From: Micromonospora sp. CP22
GTDB lineage: Bacteria > Actinomycetota > Actinomycetes > Mycobacteriales > Micromonosporaceae
Direction: 5' to 3'
Length of the DNA: 64,000 nt
NCBI RefSeq assembly: GCF_009712475.1
Contig: NZ_VCJO01000002.1
Location: 1 to 64,000, forward strand
The notes below the pieces were generated by a model. It made no database searches. It saw nothing but the letters and a program-made list of their open reading frames with translations, and was not told where the DNA came from. Shown piece after piece: positions 24,616-33,847 of this stretch. Numbering within the stretch: the stretch's first letter is position 1; each line of letters begins with the position of its first letter. Position numbers and translations under genes: made by a program.

Positions 24616-25313
24616 GGGCGTACGGGAAACCAACCGTGGTCAGCGGCGGCGTCTCCGAGCTGGTCCTGCTCTGGGCCGGGATCCCGCTGGTCGGCGGTTT
24701 ACTGGGCGGGTTGCTGGTGGCTGGGGCCGGCTGGGTGGCGGGCCTGCCGTGGGCCCCGGCGCAGGGCCTGTTCCGAGCGGTCGACGGGCTGCCCGACCGG
24801 TACGCGCTGCCCGGCGGGGTCGGCGTCGGCATCCTCGCCGGGCTGGTGATCGCCGCCATCGGCACCAGTGAGCGGGTGATCGTGACGGTCTCCGACGCGG
24901 AGGCTCTGGTGCGCCGGGGCGATTCCGAGCAGGTGGTCAGTCGGCGGGACACCCGGGTGGCGTTCCAGGACGGCAAGGACCTGGTGCTGCTCGACGCGGA
25001 CGACGCCGAGCTGGTCCGGCAGCCCCACGACCTGCCGGCCGAACGGTTGGCCGAAGCCTTCCGGCAACACGGCTGGCCCTGGGCGGAGGCGGATCCGCAC
25101 CGCGAGGCGTACCGGCTCTGGGTGCCCGATCTGCCCGGCCTGCCGGACGGCGCGAACGCGCTGCTGCGGGCGCGGCGGGAGGCGCGGGAGCATGACCGCC
25201 AGGACGAGGCTCGGGAACTGCGGGCGGAGCTGGCCCGCTACGGGGTGGTGGTCCGCGACGACGGCAAACGGCAGCACGTCCGGCTGACCCGCCGCGCCGT
25301 GCTGCCCGACTGA
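24612..25313 (+). CDS. YqeB-like membrane protein
   Basis: The 233-residue protein starts at a GTG overlapping the permease stop. It has two N-terminal transmembrane helices (LVLLWAGIPLVGGLLGGLLVAGAGWV and GVGVGILAGLVIAAIG). A cytoplasmic part follows with ERVIVTVSDAEALVRRGDSEQVVSR, VAFQDGKDLVLLD and a charged C-terminus (ARREAREHDRQDEARELRAELARYGV). I recognise it as YqeB-family-like; no function is assigned. Coupling to an ABC exporter suggests an accessory role. The operon ends at a perfect hairpin two bases later. Confidence 0.75.
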   Translation: MRAYGKPTVVSGGVSELVLLWAGIPLVGGLLGGLLVAGAGWVAGLPWAPAQGLFRAVDGLPDRYALPGGVGVGILAGLVIAAIGTSERVIVTVSDAEALVRRGDSEQVVSRRDTRVAFQDGKDLVLLDADDAELVRQPHDLPAERLAEAFRQHGWPWAEADPHREAYRLWVPDLPGLPDGANALLRARREAREHDRQDEARELRAELARYGVVVRDDGKRQHVRLTRRAVLPD

Positions 25314-25314
25314 C

Positions 25315-25351
25315 CCGGGTGGGTCGGGCCCGCAAGGCCCGACCCACCCGG
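25315..25351. terminator. Perfect 16-bp terminator hairpin shared by convergent genes
   Basis: Bases 25315-25330 pair perfectly with 25336-25351 around a 5-nt loop (CGCAA). It lies between the ABC operon end (25313) and the stop of the M28 peptidase on the other strand (25362) and can work in both directions. Confidence 0.9.
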
Positions 25352-25361
25352 CGATGTTCCG

Positions 25362-27035
25362 TTACCGCCAGTGGTGGCCGTGGCCGTGCTTGTGGCCGTG
25401 GCCGTGACCGTGCTTGTGGCCGTGGCCGTGACCGTGCTTGTGGCCGTGCTTGGGGCCCTTCTTGCCCTTGCCCTTACCGGGCCCGGTGACACCGTTCACC
25501 TTCGAGGTGTCGAACGCGAACGTGATCACAGAGGTGGCGATGGCGTCGGCGTTGACGTCGAGCGCGAAGAGGTTCACGTTGCCGTGGAGCTTGTACTTCT
25601 TGCCCAACGCCTGGTAGATGGCGGCGTCGCCGCCGTCGGCGGCCGGCGTACGGCTGTCGCACGCCTGGTGGTAGCAGGGGTCGTAGGCGACCCCGGCCAG
25701 CCCGCCGAACAGCGCCGCCTCAGCCTCCGTCTTGACGCCCTCGGCCCCGGTGAACAGACCACCGGCGGGGATGTCGACACCGGCGGCGATGAACGGCCCG
25801 TAGTCCGAGCGGCCGGTGAAGTCGGACGCCACGGTGGGCAGGTTGCGGGAGGCGAAGAAGTCCTCGAACACCTTCTCGATCTCCGCCGATCCCTCCGGGC
25901 CCGGTCCGGAGCCCTGCTCGGCGGAGTCGTCGCCGTCGTACACCCCGAAGACGTAGTTCGGCGAACCGACCATGTCGAAGTTGAGGTAGAGGGCGATGTC
26001 CTCGATCTGCTGCTCGGTCAGGCTGGCGACGTAGTGCTCCGAGCCGATCAGGCCCGCCTCCTCCGCGCCCCACCAGGCGAAGCGGACCGCGTTCTTCGGC
26101 TTCACCTTCGACATCTGCAACGCCACCTCAAGCAGCGCCGCGCTGCCGGTGCCGTTGTCGTTGTAGCCCGGCCCGGCCGGGTCGGAGTCGAGGTGCGCGC
26201 CGGCCATGACCACGTTGTCGGTACGGCCGTGCTTGGTCTGCGCGAGGATGTTCTCGGTGCTCCGGATCTCCGACGTGGTGTCGGCCTCGATCCGCACCGT
26301 CAGGCCGGCGGTGGCCGCGAACTGCTCGCCGGTGTAGTAGGACACGGAGACGGCCGGGATGCCGACCGGGGTGCCGAGGGTGCCCGCGTACAGGTCGTAG
26401 CGATCCGCGTTGGCCTCCGGCGTACCGTTGCCCTGGTTCATGACGATCGCACCGATGGCTCCGGCGGCCTCGGCGTTGACGACCTTGTCGCCGAACGCGC
26501 AGGTGCCCCGCTGCATCAGCGCGATCTTGCCGGCCACGTCGACGGCGTCGAAGTCGCTCGCCTCGCAGCCGGAGGACGAGTCACGCGGCGGGTCCAGCGC
26601 GAGGTCGACCGGGACGACCAGTCCCTCCGCCGCGCCCGATCCGGAGTAGGACATCAGGCTGTAGTCGACATCCTCGGTGTACGTGGTCGCGTTCGGTGCC
26701 ACCTGGGCGAACGACGAGCTGAACGCCTCGTAGAACGCGAAGTCGAACTGCTGCCGGGTCACCTGATAACCGGCTTTCTTCAACAGCTTGGCCACATAGT
26801 CGGCACTGGCGTCGTAGCCCGGGGTACCGGAGGCGCGGGTGCCGGCGTTGGCGTCGGCGATGGCCTGGAATGCGTCGAGGTGCTTGAGCACCCCCTTGAC
26901 CGTCACCGCCTTGGTCAGCTTCTTGGCCGAGTTGTTGTTCGGGCTGGCCAGCGCCGGGCTTACCAGCGCGGTCGTACCCAAGAGCGTGCCGGCTGCGATG
27001 GCGGCGAGCACTTTCCTGCCGGAGAAAGGCACCAC
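25362..27035 (-). CDS. Secreted M28 family metallopeptidase with a His/Gly-rich tail
   Basis: The 557-residue precursor has a signal peptide ending SPALA before SPNNN. A PA (protease-associated) domain lies within about 130-250 (VDVAGKIALMQRGTCAFGDKVVNAEAAGAIG). The M28 catalytic domain (about 250-490) has zinc ligands in AGAHLDS, GYNDNGTGS, WGAEEAGLIGSEHY, LYLNFDMVG and CYHQACD. This resembles secreted aminopeptidase Y/S types that release N-terminal residues. The last 29 residues contain 14 His alternating with Gly and Lys. Start is a GTG at 27035; a GTG at 27032 is also possible. It is convergent with the ABC operon. Confidence 0.92.
   Translation of the reverse strand: MVPFSGRKVLAAIAAGTLLGTTALVSPALASPNNNSAKKLTKAVTVKGVLKHLDAFQAIADANAGTRASGTPGYDASADYVAKLLKKAGYQVTRQQFDFAFYEAFSSSFAQVAPNATTYTEDVDYSLMSYSGSGAAEGLVVPVDLALDPPRDSSSGCEASDFDAVDVAGKIALMQRGTCAFGDKVVNAEAAGAIGAIVMNQGNGTPEANADRYDLYAGTLGTPVGIPAVSVSYYTGEQFAATAGLTVRIEADTTSEIRSTENILAQTKHGRTDNVVMAGAHLDSDPAGPGYNDNGTGSAALLEVALQMSKVKPKNAVRFAWWGAEEAGLIGSEHYVASLTEQQIEDIALYLNFDMVGSPNYVFGVYDGDDSAEQGSGPGPEGSAEIEKVFEDFFASRNLPTVASDFTGRSDYGPFIAAGVDIPAGGLFTGAEGVKTEAEAALFGGLAGVAYDPCYHQACDSRTPAADGGDAAIYQALGKKYKLHGNVNLFALDVNADAIATSVITFAFDTSKVNGVTGPGKGKGKKGPKHGHKHGHGHGHKHGHGHGHKHGHGHHWR
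25374..25450. repeat. 24-nt tandem repeat encoding the His-Gly tail
   Basis: A unit close to CCGTGCTTGTGGCCGTGGCC (plus GTGA) is repeated about three times. It lies within the 3' end of the M28 peptidase gene and encodes HKHGHGHG-like octads. Copies are nearly identical, suggesting recent slippage expansion. Confidence 0.75.
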
Positions 27036-27204
27036 GATGTGCCACGTCCTTCCTCTGTGGTTGGTCCGGCTCCCCTACCCCCGTGCCGGACTCCGCCATC
27101 CTGATACATCTAGATCCCTGAGCAAAGATCTGATCAGCCGGGACGGCCCGACGTTCGGCCGTTGTGCCCACCGGGCCCGTCCGGATCAGATCCGGCCCAC
27201 CCGC

Positions 27205-28677
27205 TCAGGACAGCAGCGCGACGGTGAGCGCGGCGGCGAGGGTCAGCGAACCGACCACCGAGACCACCCGCAACCATGGCCGGGCGGCACCGTTGACCGG
27301 CAGTTCCCGCCAGCGGCGTACGGCTGCGGCCAACCCGGCACCGGAGGTCGCGAGCCCGAGCGGCCAGAGCCAGCCGGGAATCGCCGACCAGTCGCCGAGC
27401 TGGTGACCCAGGGCCGGGTAGACCAGCGCCCAGACCGCACCGGACAGCACGGTCAGTCGGTCCGCCCCGGCGCGCAGCGCGGTGCCGAGCAGCGACAGGC
27501 CACCGATGAAGGTGAACAGCAACGCGATCCCGATGCCGACCCAGGTGGGCAGCCCCGGCGAGGCGCTGCCGGCCTGCTCGCGGGGCACCCCGAGCAGCCG
27601 CAACCCGATGGGCTCGACACCCCGGTCGGTGTTGCCGAGCACCACCACGCCCCGACCGGTGGCCCGGTCGAATCCGACGTACGAGTGGAAGCCGCTGGTG
27701 GCGCCGTTGTGCCAGGTGATCTCACGGTCGCCGTAGCGGGTGGTGAACCAGCCGTACCCGATGCGGGCGCGCTCGGTGTCGTCGAAGCGCGGGTCGCGGG
27801 CGTCGGCGCCGGGGGCGGTACCGTCGGCGGTGGCCGCCACGAGCCGGGCGAGATCCGCAGCGGTGGACCAGTAGCCGATGCCGGCGGGGGCGTATCCGGC
27901 GCCGATCCACGCGTCGGGGCTGCGCCCGCTGGCACCGGCGCCCTCGGCGCGTTCGGCGGGCAGCGCGTCCGCACTGGTGGCCTGGACGGTCGAGGTCATG
28001 CCCAGCGGGGTGAGCAGTTCCCGGTCGAGCAGTTCGGGATAGTCGGCGCCGGCGTCGGCCGCGAGGGCCTGGCCGAGCAGGGCCATGCCGAGGTTCGAGT
28101 AGTTGACCTCACCCCGCCCGTCACCGGGGGCGTGGCCGTCGGCGGCGGCGCGGACCCGGTCGACGTCCTGCCCGGCGTACGGGTTGCCGGCCGCCACGTT
28201 GGCCCAGAACAGGCGCAGCCAGTCGGTGACCGAGTCGAGCCCGACCCGGGGCAGCCCGGAGCGGTGGCTGGCCAGTTCGGCCAGGGTCACCTCACGTGCG
28301 GCACCGGTGACCGTCGGCCAGGTCGCGCCCAGGGTGTCGTCGGGGCGTACCGCCCCGGTGCCGACCCGCTGGGCGAGCAGCATGCCGGTCAGCACCTTCG
28401 GCACCGAACCGACCTCGAACGCGGTGTCCGGCTCGACCGGGTTGCCGCGCCGGTCGCGGTCGCCGAGGCCGGCGGTGCGGATCTGACCCCCGTCGATCAG
28501 GGCGACGGCCAGGCCGCGGTAGCCGCCGGGGTCGTCGACGGCGTCCCGCGTGGCGGCGGCGAGGTCGGCGTCACCGGTGACCTGCGCGGTCAGCCGAGGT
28601 TCCCGGGGCATGACGCCGATCCCGGCCAGCCCGGCGACCAGCCCGGCGACGAGGACGACGAGTGGTGTCTTACGCAT
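27205..28677 (-). CDS. Membrane serine hydrolase (beta-lactamase family) with C-terminal helices
   Basis: The 490-residue protein starts at an ATG after GGAAGGAG. It has an N-terminal signal/anchor (PLVVLVAGLVAGLAGIGV). The beta-lactamase/transpeptidase domain (about 30-360) has SxxK as VGSVPKVLTG, the Tyr motif VNYSNLGMALLG and the HxG motif TWHNGATSGF. The C-terminal part (about 370-490) has four transmembrane helices. Such membrane-tethered esterase-like proteins act at the cell surface on unknown substrates. An ArsR-type regulator gene lies 97 bp upstream on the same strand, so the two probably form an operon. Confidence 0.9.
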   Translation of the reverse strand: MRKTPLVVLVAGLVAGLAGIGVMPREPRLTAQVTGDADLAAATRDAVDDPGGYRGLAVALIDGGQIRTAGLGDRDRRGNPVEPDTAFEVGSVPKVLTGMLLAQRVGTGAVRPDDTLGATWPTVTGAAREVTLAELASHRSGLPRVGLDSVTDWLRLFWANVAAGNPYAGQDVDRVRAAADGHAPGDGRGEVNYSNLGMALLGQALAADAGADYPELLDRELLTPLGMTSTVQATSADALPAERAEGAGASGRSPDAWIGAGYAPAGIGYWSTAADLARLVAATADGTAPGADARDPRFDDTERARIGYGWFTTRYGDREITWHNGATSGFHSYVGFDRATGRGVVVLGNTDRGVEPIGLRLLGVPREQAGSASPGLPTWVGIGIALLFTFIGGLSLLGTALRAGADRLTVLSGAVWALVYPALGHQLGDWSAIPGWLWPLGLATSGAGLAAAVRRWRELPVNGAARPWLRVVSVVGSLTLAAALTVALLS

Positions 28678-28774
28678 GGGTGCTCCTTCCGTTCCGGGTG
28701 GGCCGCCACGCGACCCTCGTGCCGCCCACGCGACCCTCGTGCCGGCCACGGTCGGGCGCGCCCGGCGGGTGCGG

Positions 28775-29278
28775 TCAACGAGCGGCGGCGGTGAGGATGG
28801 CCAGCAACGGCACCACCCGCTCGGCGGGAATGGCGTAGCGGCCCCGACCGGCGCTGCGCAGCCAGCCGGCGGCGGTGAGCTGGCGCAGGTGGTGGTGCAG
28901 TTGGCCGGTGGTGCCGAGGTCCTCGATTCCGGCCAGCTCGGCGGTGCCCTGCCGGCCGCCGAGGATCTCGCGCAGCAGCCGCAGACGCACCGGATGGGCC
29001 AGGGCGCTCAGCACGGCCGGCAGGTCGGCCCAGTCGTCGGCCAGCAGATCCTCGACGCCGCGCCCGTACTGCCAGTCGTAGTGCTGCCCGGCGAGCCGGA
29101 CCGCACCGGTGTAGAGCACGGCACCGGCACTGTCGGCGGGTAGCCGCTGCTTGAGCCCGTCCAGCGCCCAGAGGACCCCCTCGGCGGGCATCGACGGCTG
29201 GTCCGCGCCGCCGAGTCGTTCGACCAGCTCGGCGACCTGGTTCTCCAGCGCCGCCAACCGCTCCTCCACGTTCGCCAT
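28775..29278 (-). CDS. ArsR/winged-helix transcriptional regulator
   Basis: The 167-residue protein has an N-terminal coiled coil (VEERLAALENQVAELVERLG) and a linker region. The C-terminal winged helix (about 85-160) has LSALAHPVRLRLLREILGG, LGTTGQLHHHLRQLTAAGWL and GRYAIPAERV. No metal-binding Cys motif is visible, so the signal is probably not a metal. A candidate operator lies directly upstream (29288-29311). It is likely to autoregulate with the serine hydrolase gene. Confidence 0.9.
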   Translation of the reverse strand: MANVEERLAALENQVAELVERLGGADQPSMPAEGVLWALDGLKQRLPADSAGAVLYTGAVRLAGQHYDWQYGRGVEDLLADDWADLPAVLSALAHPVRLRLLREILGGRQGTAELAGIEDLGTTGQLHHHLRQLTAAGWLRSAGRGRYAIPAERVVPLLAILTAAAR

Positions 29279-29287
29279 ACTCCGAGA

Positions 29288-29311
29288 GTACGAACTTACG
29301 TAGTTACGTGC
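29288..29311. promoter_or_regulatory. Candidate operator of the ArsR-type regulator
   Basis: The 24-nt stretch contains TTACGT twice (spaced 8 nt) and the palindrome TACGTA. It starts 10 bp upstream of the regulator's start. Its A/T-rich repeats stand out in a GC-rich spacer of 100 bp that also carries the promoter of the divergent parA-like gene. Confidence 0.5.
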
Positions 29312-29378
29312 AATCCCGGGATGATCGACTTTTCGCCGGACGGACCGCTACCGTCAGTGGTCTTGGGGAGGTACGTCG

Positions 29379-30311
29379 ATGTACGTCGTGTCCGTGATCA
29401 ACTACAAGGGTGGGGTCGGCAAGACCACGGTGACCGCCAACCTCGGTGCCGAACTGGCCAACCGAGGGATGAAAGTGCTGCTCATCGACCTTGACCCGCA
29501 GGCAAGTCTGACCTTCGGCTTCTACGACCCGGACGACTGGCGGGAGCGACTGCGTGACACCCGCACGGTGAAACGCTGGTATGACAGCCTGCATGAGGGC
29601 AGCCCGCCAGTCACTCTGAGTGACCTTGTGGTGTCGCCCGGCCCGGCGAACGCCCGGCTCACCGGCACCGGACGCCTCGACCTGATCGCGTCGCACCTGC
29701 AACTGGTGGACATCGACCTGGCCCTGGCGCGCAGCGTCGCCGGTGGCGAGGAGTACGACGCCGAACTGTTCCGGGTACGCGGTTCCCTCGCCGAAGGACT
29801 GCTCGCCGACGGGCTCGACCCGTACGACATGGTGTTGATCGACTGCCCACCGAACTTCAACGTGGTCACCCAGTCGGCCATCATCGCCAGCGACCACCTC
29901 GTCATCCCGGCCCGAGCCGACTACCTGTCCACGCTGGGCATCGACTACCTGCACGGCAACGTGCGGGAACTGGTCGAGCAGTACAACGCCGACGCCCGCC
30001 GGTTCGCCACCGTACGCCGACACCAGAAGGTCGCCCCCGACGTCGCCGGGGTGGTCTTCACGATGATCCAGTTGCTGTCGCGGCAGCCCATCGCCACCCA
30101 CCAGAGCTACATGGACCAGGTCCGCAACCTGGGGCTACCGGTCTTCCCCACCGCGTTGCGGGAGAACGTCACCCTCTACGCGACCAACACCCCGCGCGGC
30201 GTGCCGGTGGTGCTGCGCGACCGCGTCACGGTGCCCGCCGTCCGCGACGAGCTGCGCAATCTCGCCACCGAGTTCCTCGACCACCTCCAGCCGGCCCGTC
30301 AGCCGGCATGA
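29379..30311 (+). CDS. ParA-family ATPase
   Basis: The 310-residue protein opens with the deviant Walker A KGGVGKTTVTANLGAELA, followed by LLIDLDPQASLTFGF and the Walker B-like VLIDCPPNFNVVTQSAI. Unlike chromosomal ParA it lacks an N-terminal DNA-binding extension. No parB gene or parS-like array is adjacent. The next gene starts within its last codons (ATGA at 30308). ParA-like ATPases of this kind position plasmids, proteins or large complexes. It has a GGAGG Shine-Dalgarno upstream. Confidence 0.9.
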   Translation: MYVVSVINYKGGVGKTTVTANLGAELANRGMKVLLIDLDPQASLTFGFYDPDDWRERLRDTRTVKRWYDSLHEGSPPVTLSDLVVSPGPANARLTGTGRLDLIASHLQLVDIDLALARSVAGGEEYDAELFRVRGSLAEGLLADGLDPYDMVLIDCPPNFNVVTQSAIIASDHLVIPARADYLSTLGIDYLHGNVRELVEQYNADARRFATVRRHQKVAPDVAGVVFTMIQLLSRQPIATHQSYMDQVRNLGLPVFPTALRENVTLYATNTPRGVPVVLRDRVTVPAVRDELRNLATEFLDHLQPARQPA

Positions 30312-30538
30312 ACGGCCGGGACGCCACGGCCGACGCCGTCGACCGGCTGGCGACGATGGCCAGCCGCGCCGAAGGCACCGCGTACCTCTCCCCCTGGCCG
30401 CTGCGCGACCTGCGGGAGTTGGCCGCGGAGCTGGGCCTGCGCGGCGTCGGCGCGCTACGCAAGGCGGAGCTGGTCGAGCGGCTGGTCGAGCACACCATCG
30501 GCTACCGCCTCACCTCCACCGCGCTGCGCCGACGCTGA
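30308..30538 (+). CDS. Small Rho-N/SAP-like helical protein
   Basis: The 76-residue protein is coupled to the ParA-like gene by an ATGA overlap. The pattern LRDLRELAAELGLRGVGALRKAELVERLVEH is the helix-extended-loop-helix of Rho termination factor N-terminal/SAP/LEM-like domains, which often bind nucleic acid. It probably works with the ParA ATPase, perhaps as its DNA- or partner-binding adaptor (inference). It ends 9 bp before the convergent NACHT gene. A small hairpin (TGACC/GGTCA) covers both stop codons. Confidence 0.8.
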   Translation: MNGRDATADAVDRLATMASRAEGTAYLSPWPLRDLRELAAELGLRGVGALRKAELVERLVEHTIGYRLTSTALRRR

Positions 30539-30547
30539 CCGACCCGG

Positions 30548-33500
30548 TCAACCGCCGGTCCTGGTCGGCTGCCGTGCGGGACCGCTGCCACCGGTGCCCT
30601 GCCGACCGATCACGGTCTGTGCGGCACCCCGGGCGGTCGGCACCCGGTCCAGCAGCGCTCGGTACGGGTTACGCAGCGCCCGTTCCCGGCTGCTGGTCCA
30701 CCGCGTGAGTACGACGATCGCGCTCACCAACGCGACCGACGACACGGCTGTGACTTCCACGCCCAGCCAACCGGCCACGGTGGCGAACGCCACCGGCGCA
30801 CCCGCGACGAGCAGCCCGATCGCGCTGAAGAGCAGGACGACGACGGGAATCCACAGCCGATCGTCGTCAGCCGACATGATCACCGCGACGATGAGGGCCG
30901 CCACCCCGGCCACCACGCACAACAAGACGAGCCCGGCCAGCGGCCTCGGCCCCCAGGCCCACCAGCCGATCCAGGTGCCGACCGAGCGGGTGATGGCGAT
31001 GCCGACCAGGACCACGCCGACCAGCGCACCGACTGTGGCCGTGGCATTGCGCAGGAAGGTCAGCACCGTGGGCTCCTCCGGCCGATCGGTGAGCGTCCGC
31101 CAGTCCCGCAGGTCCGCGTCGAGCATGGGAAATGCCCACAGCCGGCTGCTCAACTCGGCCAACACCGGCGTCGGGAGGCTGGCCAGCAGTGCGGTTCGCC
31201 AGCCGTCCACCCGATGCTGAAGTGCCCGCACCGCGATGTCGCGGGCCGTGTCGGGCTCCCGCCGGGTCACCAGTTCGAGCATGGCGCGGATCTCGTACTC
31301 GCCGAAGGCACCGGAGAGCCGCCGCTTGTGGCCGAGACGGTGCGCCGTGCGGTCGAGTTCCTCGGTCAGTTCCTTGGGTATCTCGCCGCCGTTGAACCTG
31401 CCCGGCCGCACGAGGAGACCGACCGCGAGGCGTACGTCGACCTCACCCAGATCACCCGGCGCGTCGTCCGTCGACTTCAGGATCAGCCAGCCGAGGCGAC
31501 CCATCGTCCGGGCGATCGGGGTGCCCGGCTCGAACGGAGCCCACAGCCAGTCGTGCCACTCCGCGCCGGGTAGGTTTCCCGACCGTCGGTCGGCCGACCG
31601 GCCCCTCTTGGCGGCCACGGCCGCGGCCTCCACGGCGGTGGGGTCGAAGGTGCGCAGTTCGTTCTCCACGTCCGGCGCACCGACCAGGACGGCCAGCCGC
31701 CACGCCGCGCGCACGGCGACCTGCCGGTCTGGTGCCCACAACTGTTCCGCCAAGGCGACGGCGGCGGCCGGTGTGCCGACCGCGGCCAGGTCGTCGACGG
31801 CTGCCACCGAGCCGTCGCGGGCCCGCGCGGCGAGGGTCGGAATGGCCAGTTCGCCGGTTGCCCGCAACGCCGCACGAGCCTCCGGCTTCCATTCCGCCAA
31901 CTCGCTGAGCAGTCCGATCGCCTCACGGCGGCGGGACTCCGCGAGCACCACGAGAGCGTCCGCGGCCAGCTGGCCACCGACCGGCACCTGCCGCAACAGG
32001 CTGTCGAACAGCCGCTGCCCGATCGGCCCGGGGTTGCCGACCACCGCGCCCAGCGCCGCCAGGACCAGATGCTTGTCGGCGACCGGCGTGCCGAGCAGCC
32101 GCACGTGACTGTCCACGACGGCCGAGACGAGGCTCTCGTCGATCTGCCGGGCCTCGGCGACGCATTCCAGCGCGAGCAGCTTGTCCCGGTCGTCTCCGGC
32201 GAAGATCTGCCGGACCACGGCCGAGGAGTCCCGGTTTGCCCCGGCACACCAGAGTTTCACCGTCTCCCGCCACCGGTTCGGGTTCTCCCGGTAGAGCCGG
32301 AGCAGCCGGTCGGGGTCGTCCGCGAGTTCCACCGCCGCCAGATACTCCTGCAGAGTCAGGTGGGCGAACTCGTAGAGCAGGTTGTTGTCGTCGATGCGGA
32401 TCAACAGCCCACTGCGCTCCACGATCTCGTCGAGCATGCGGGGCAGGTGCTCCTCGTCCAGGCGGAACCGGGGCAGGATGCGCGCGAGTTCGTCGTACAC
32501 CTCCGCCTCGCCGATCACCCGACGATCGGTTCCCTGGGATCGGCCGCCCTGCGCGGCCAGCGCGATCGCGCGCAGCGCCATGATCTTGTGGCCGGCCTGG
32601 TAGCGGGCCAGATTGCGGTGCCGACCCAGATCCCGGTCCCGGCGCAGCAGGTGCTCGACGGCCTGCTGGTAGAACTCCGCCCGCGAGTTGGTCAACATCG
32701 GGCCGATGCCGGCGTCCGCCTCGTACAGTGTGGTGATCATGGTGAGCATGAGCGGGCTGCGCGCCAGCCGCATCACCCTCGGGCTCGACCGCAGCTCCGC
32801 CAGGAGTTGCTCCACGACGTGCCCGGTGTCGGCGGACTCCTCGTCGCGCTCCCACTCCGACGCGTGGTGCTCGGCCTCGCTGCCCGGCCAGCGGGTGAAC
32901 CAGAGCCGCAGGAAGTGGCGGATTCCGGCGTCGTCGAAGCCGGCCACCTGGATATCCCGGTCGAAGACCGGCCGCAGGTCCCCGTCGTAGACCGCGTCGC
33001 GGCAGGTGACCACGATCTGTGTCCTCGGATGGCGCTCGGCGAACTCCTTGATCTCCTCGGCCACCGTGCCGCGTCGTTCGGTGACCACCTCGTCGAGCCC
33101 GTCGAGGAACACACAGAGCCGGCCGCTGGCCAGCGTCACGTCGACGACGTGCTCCGCGTCGGCGACGAGTGGACGGGCGCGGCGGTGTCGGCGACGGCGG
33201 CCCGGTTCGTCGTCGAGCCGCCCGAGGACGTCCACGATCAGTTGCCGGACGGTGCGTCCGTCGCGGTTGGACCGGGCCAGTTCCACCAGCACCGGTACCC
33301 GCTCGAACCGCTCGGGCTCCGCCGCCCAACGCACCATCGAGTGCCGCAGCAGCATCGACTTCCCCGCCCCCGCCGCGCCGAGGATCACCGTCCGCCGGCG
33401 GTTCTGGACGTCGCGGTAGATGTCGATTCGCCGGCCGTCCTGCTCGTACTCCAGCGGCACGTAGACCTCGTCGAGCGTGACCGAGACGTCTCGGAGGAAA

Positions 33501-33724
33501 CCGAGCTCCATCCGGTTGTAGGTGCGGGCGACCCAGTCGCGGTAACGACGCCACTCGTCCGCCCGGATCCGGCGTCGACCCGCGACGAGCCCCCACACCC
33601 GGGCCAGCAGCCCTTTGATCCAGTCGGCGAAGAACTGCTGCACCACCCCGACCAGCACGGTCAGCAGGAAGAGACCGAGTGCCGCGTACTCCAGACCGAA
33701 GGGCAGATCCGGCAGCTGTGGCAC
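30548..33724 (-). CDS. Large membrane-anchored NACHT-domain NTPase
   Basis: The 1058-residue protein has an N-terminal transmembrane helix (YAALGLFLLTVLVGVVQQFF). The NACHT/STAND NTPase domain (about 95-400) has Walker A LGAAGAGKSML, Walker B LCVFLDGLDEV and the sensor-like VVTCRDAVYD. A helical winged region follows, then a HEAT/ARM-like repeat stretch (about 560-690). The C-terminus has at least four transmembrane helices (about 880-1020), including GALVGVVLVGIAI and LAGLVLLCVVAGVAALIVAVIM. NACHT proteins in bacteria are often antiphage sensors. A gene this long with membrane helices at both ends is unusual. I prefer the GTG at 33724 because GGAGGAG precedes it by six bases; GTG 33739 adds five residues. 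Confidence 0.85.
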   Translation of the reverse strand: MPQLPDLPFGLEYAALGLFLLTVLVGVVQQFFADWIKGLLARVWGLVAGRRRIRADEWRRYRDWVARTYNRMELGFLRDVSVTLDEVYVPLEYEQDGRRIDIYRDVQNRRRTVILGAAGAGKSMLLRHSMVRWAAEPERFERVPVLVELARSNRDGRTVRQLIVDVLGRLDDEPGRRRRHRRARPLVADAEHVVDVTLASGRLCVFLDGLDEVVTERRGTVAEEIKEFAERHPRTQIVVTCRDAVYDGDLRPVFDRDIQVAGFDDAGIRHFLRLWFTRWPGSEAEHHASEWERDEESADTGHVVEQLLAELRSSPRVMRLARSPLMLTMITTLYEADAGIGPMLTNSRAEFYQQAVEHLLRRDRDLGRHRNLARYQAGHKIMALRAIALAAQGGRSQGTDRRVIGEAEVYDELARILPRFRLDEEHLPRMLDEIVERSGLLIRIDDNNLLYEFAHLTLQEYLAAVELADDPDRLLRLYRENPNRWRETVKLWCAGANRDSSAVVRQIFAGDDRDKLLALECVAEARQIDESLVSAVVDSHVRLLGTPVADKHLVLAALGAVVGNPGPIGQRLFDSLLRQVPVGGQLAADALVVLAESRRREAIGLLSELAEWKPEARAALRATGELAIPTLAARARDGSVAAVDDLAAVGTPAAAVALAEQLWAPDRQVAVRAAWRLAVLVGAPDVENELRTFDPTAVEAAAVAAKRGRSADRRSGNLPGAEWHDWLWAPFEPGTPIARTMGRLGWLILKSTDDAPGDLGEVDVRLAVGLLVRPGRFNGGEIPKELTEELDRTAHRLGHKRRLSGAFGEYEIRAMLELVTRREPDTARDIAVRALQHRVDGWRTALLASLPTPVLAELSSRLWAFPMLDADLRDWRTLTDRPEEPTVLTFLRNATATVGALVGVVLVGIAITRSVGTWIGWWAWGPRPLAGLVLLCVVAGVAALIVAVIMSADDDRLWIPVVVLLFSAIGLLVAGAPVAFATVAGWLGVEVTAVSSVALVSAIVVLTRWTSSRERALRNPYRALLDRVPTARGAAQTVIGRQGTGGSGPARQPTRTGG

Positions 33725-33847
33725 GGGCGACTCCTCCACTGACAGACATCGGGCAGGAACTCACCGTAAGGGTGACGCCTGCCGGTCCACACCGGACCTC
33801 GGGATCGCAGGCGATGGACCTTCGGACGAGCGGGACGGGTCGAGGGG

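Noticed and set aside
25374..25450. Possible CRISPR or intergenic repeat
   Set aside because: The repeat lies in frame inside the M28 gene and encodes a regular His-Gly tail.
29379..30538. Plasmid-type partition locus (parABS)
   Set aside because: No ParB-like protein or parS-like repeat array is visible; the small partner is Rho-N/SAP-like.
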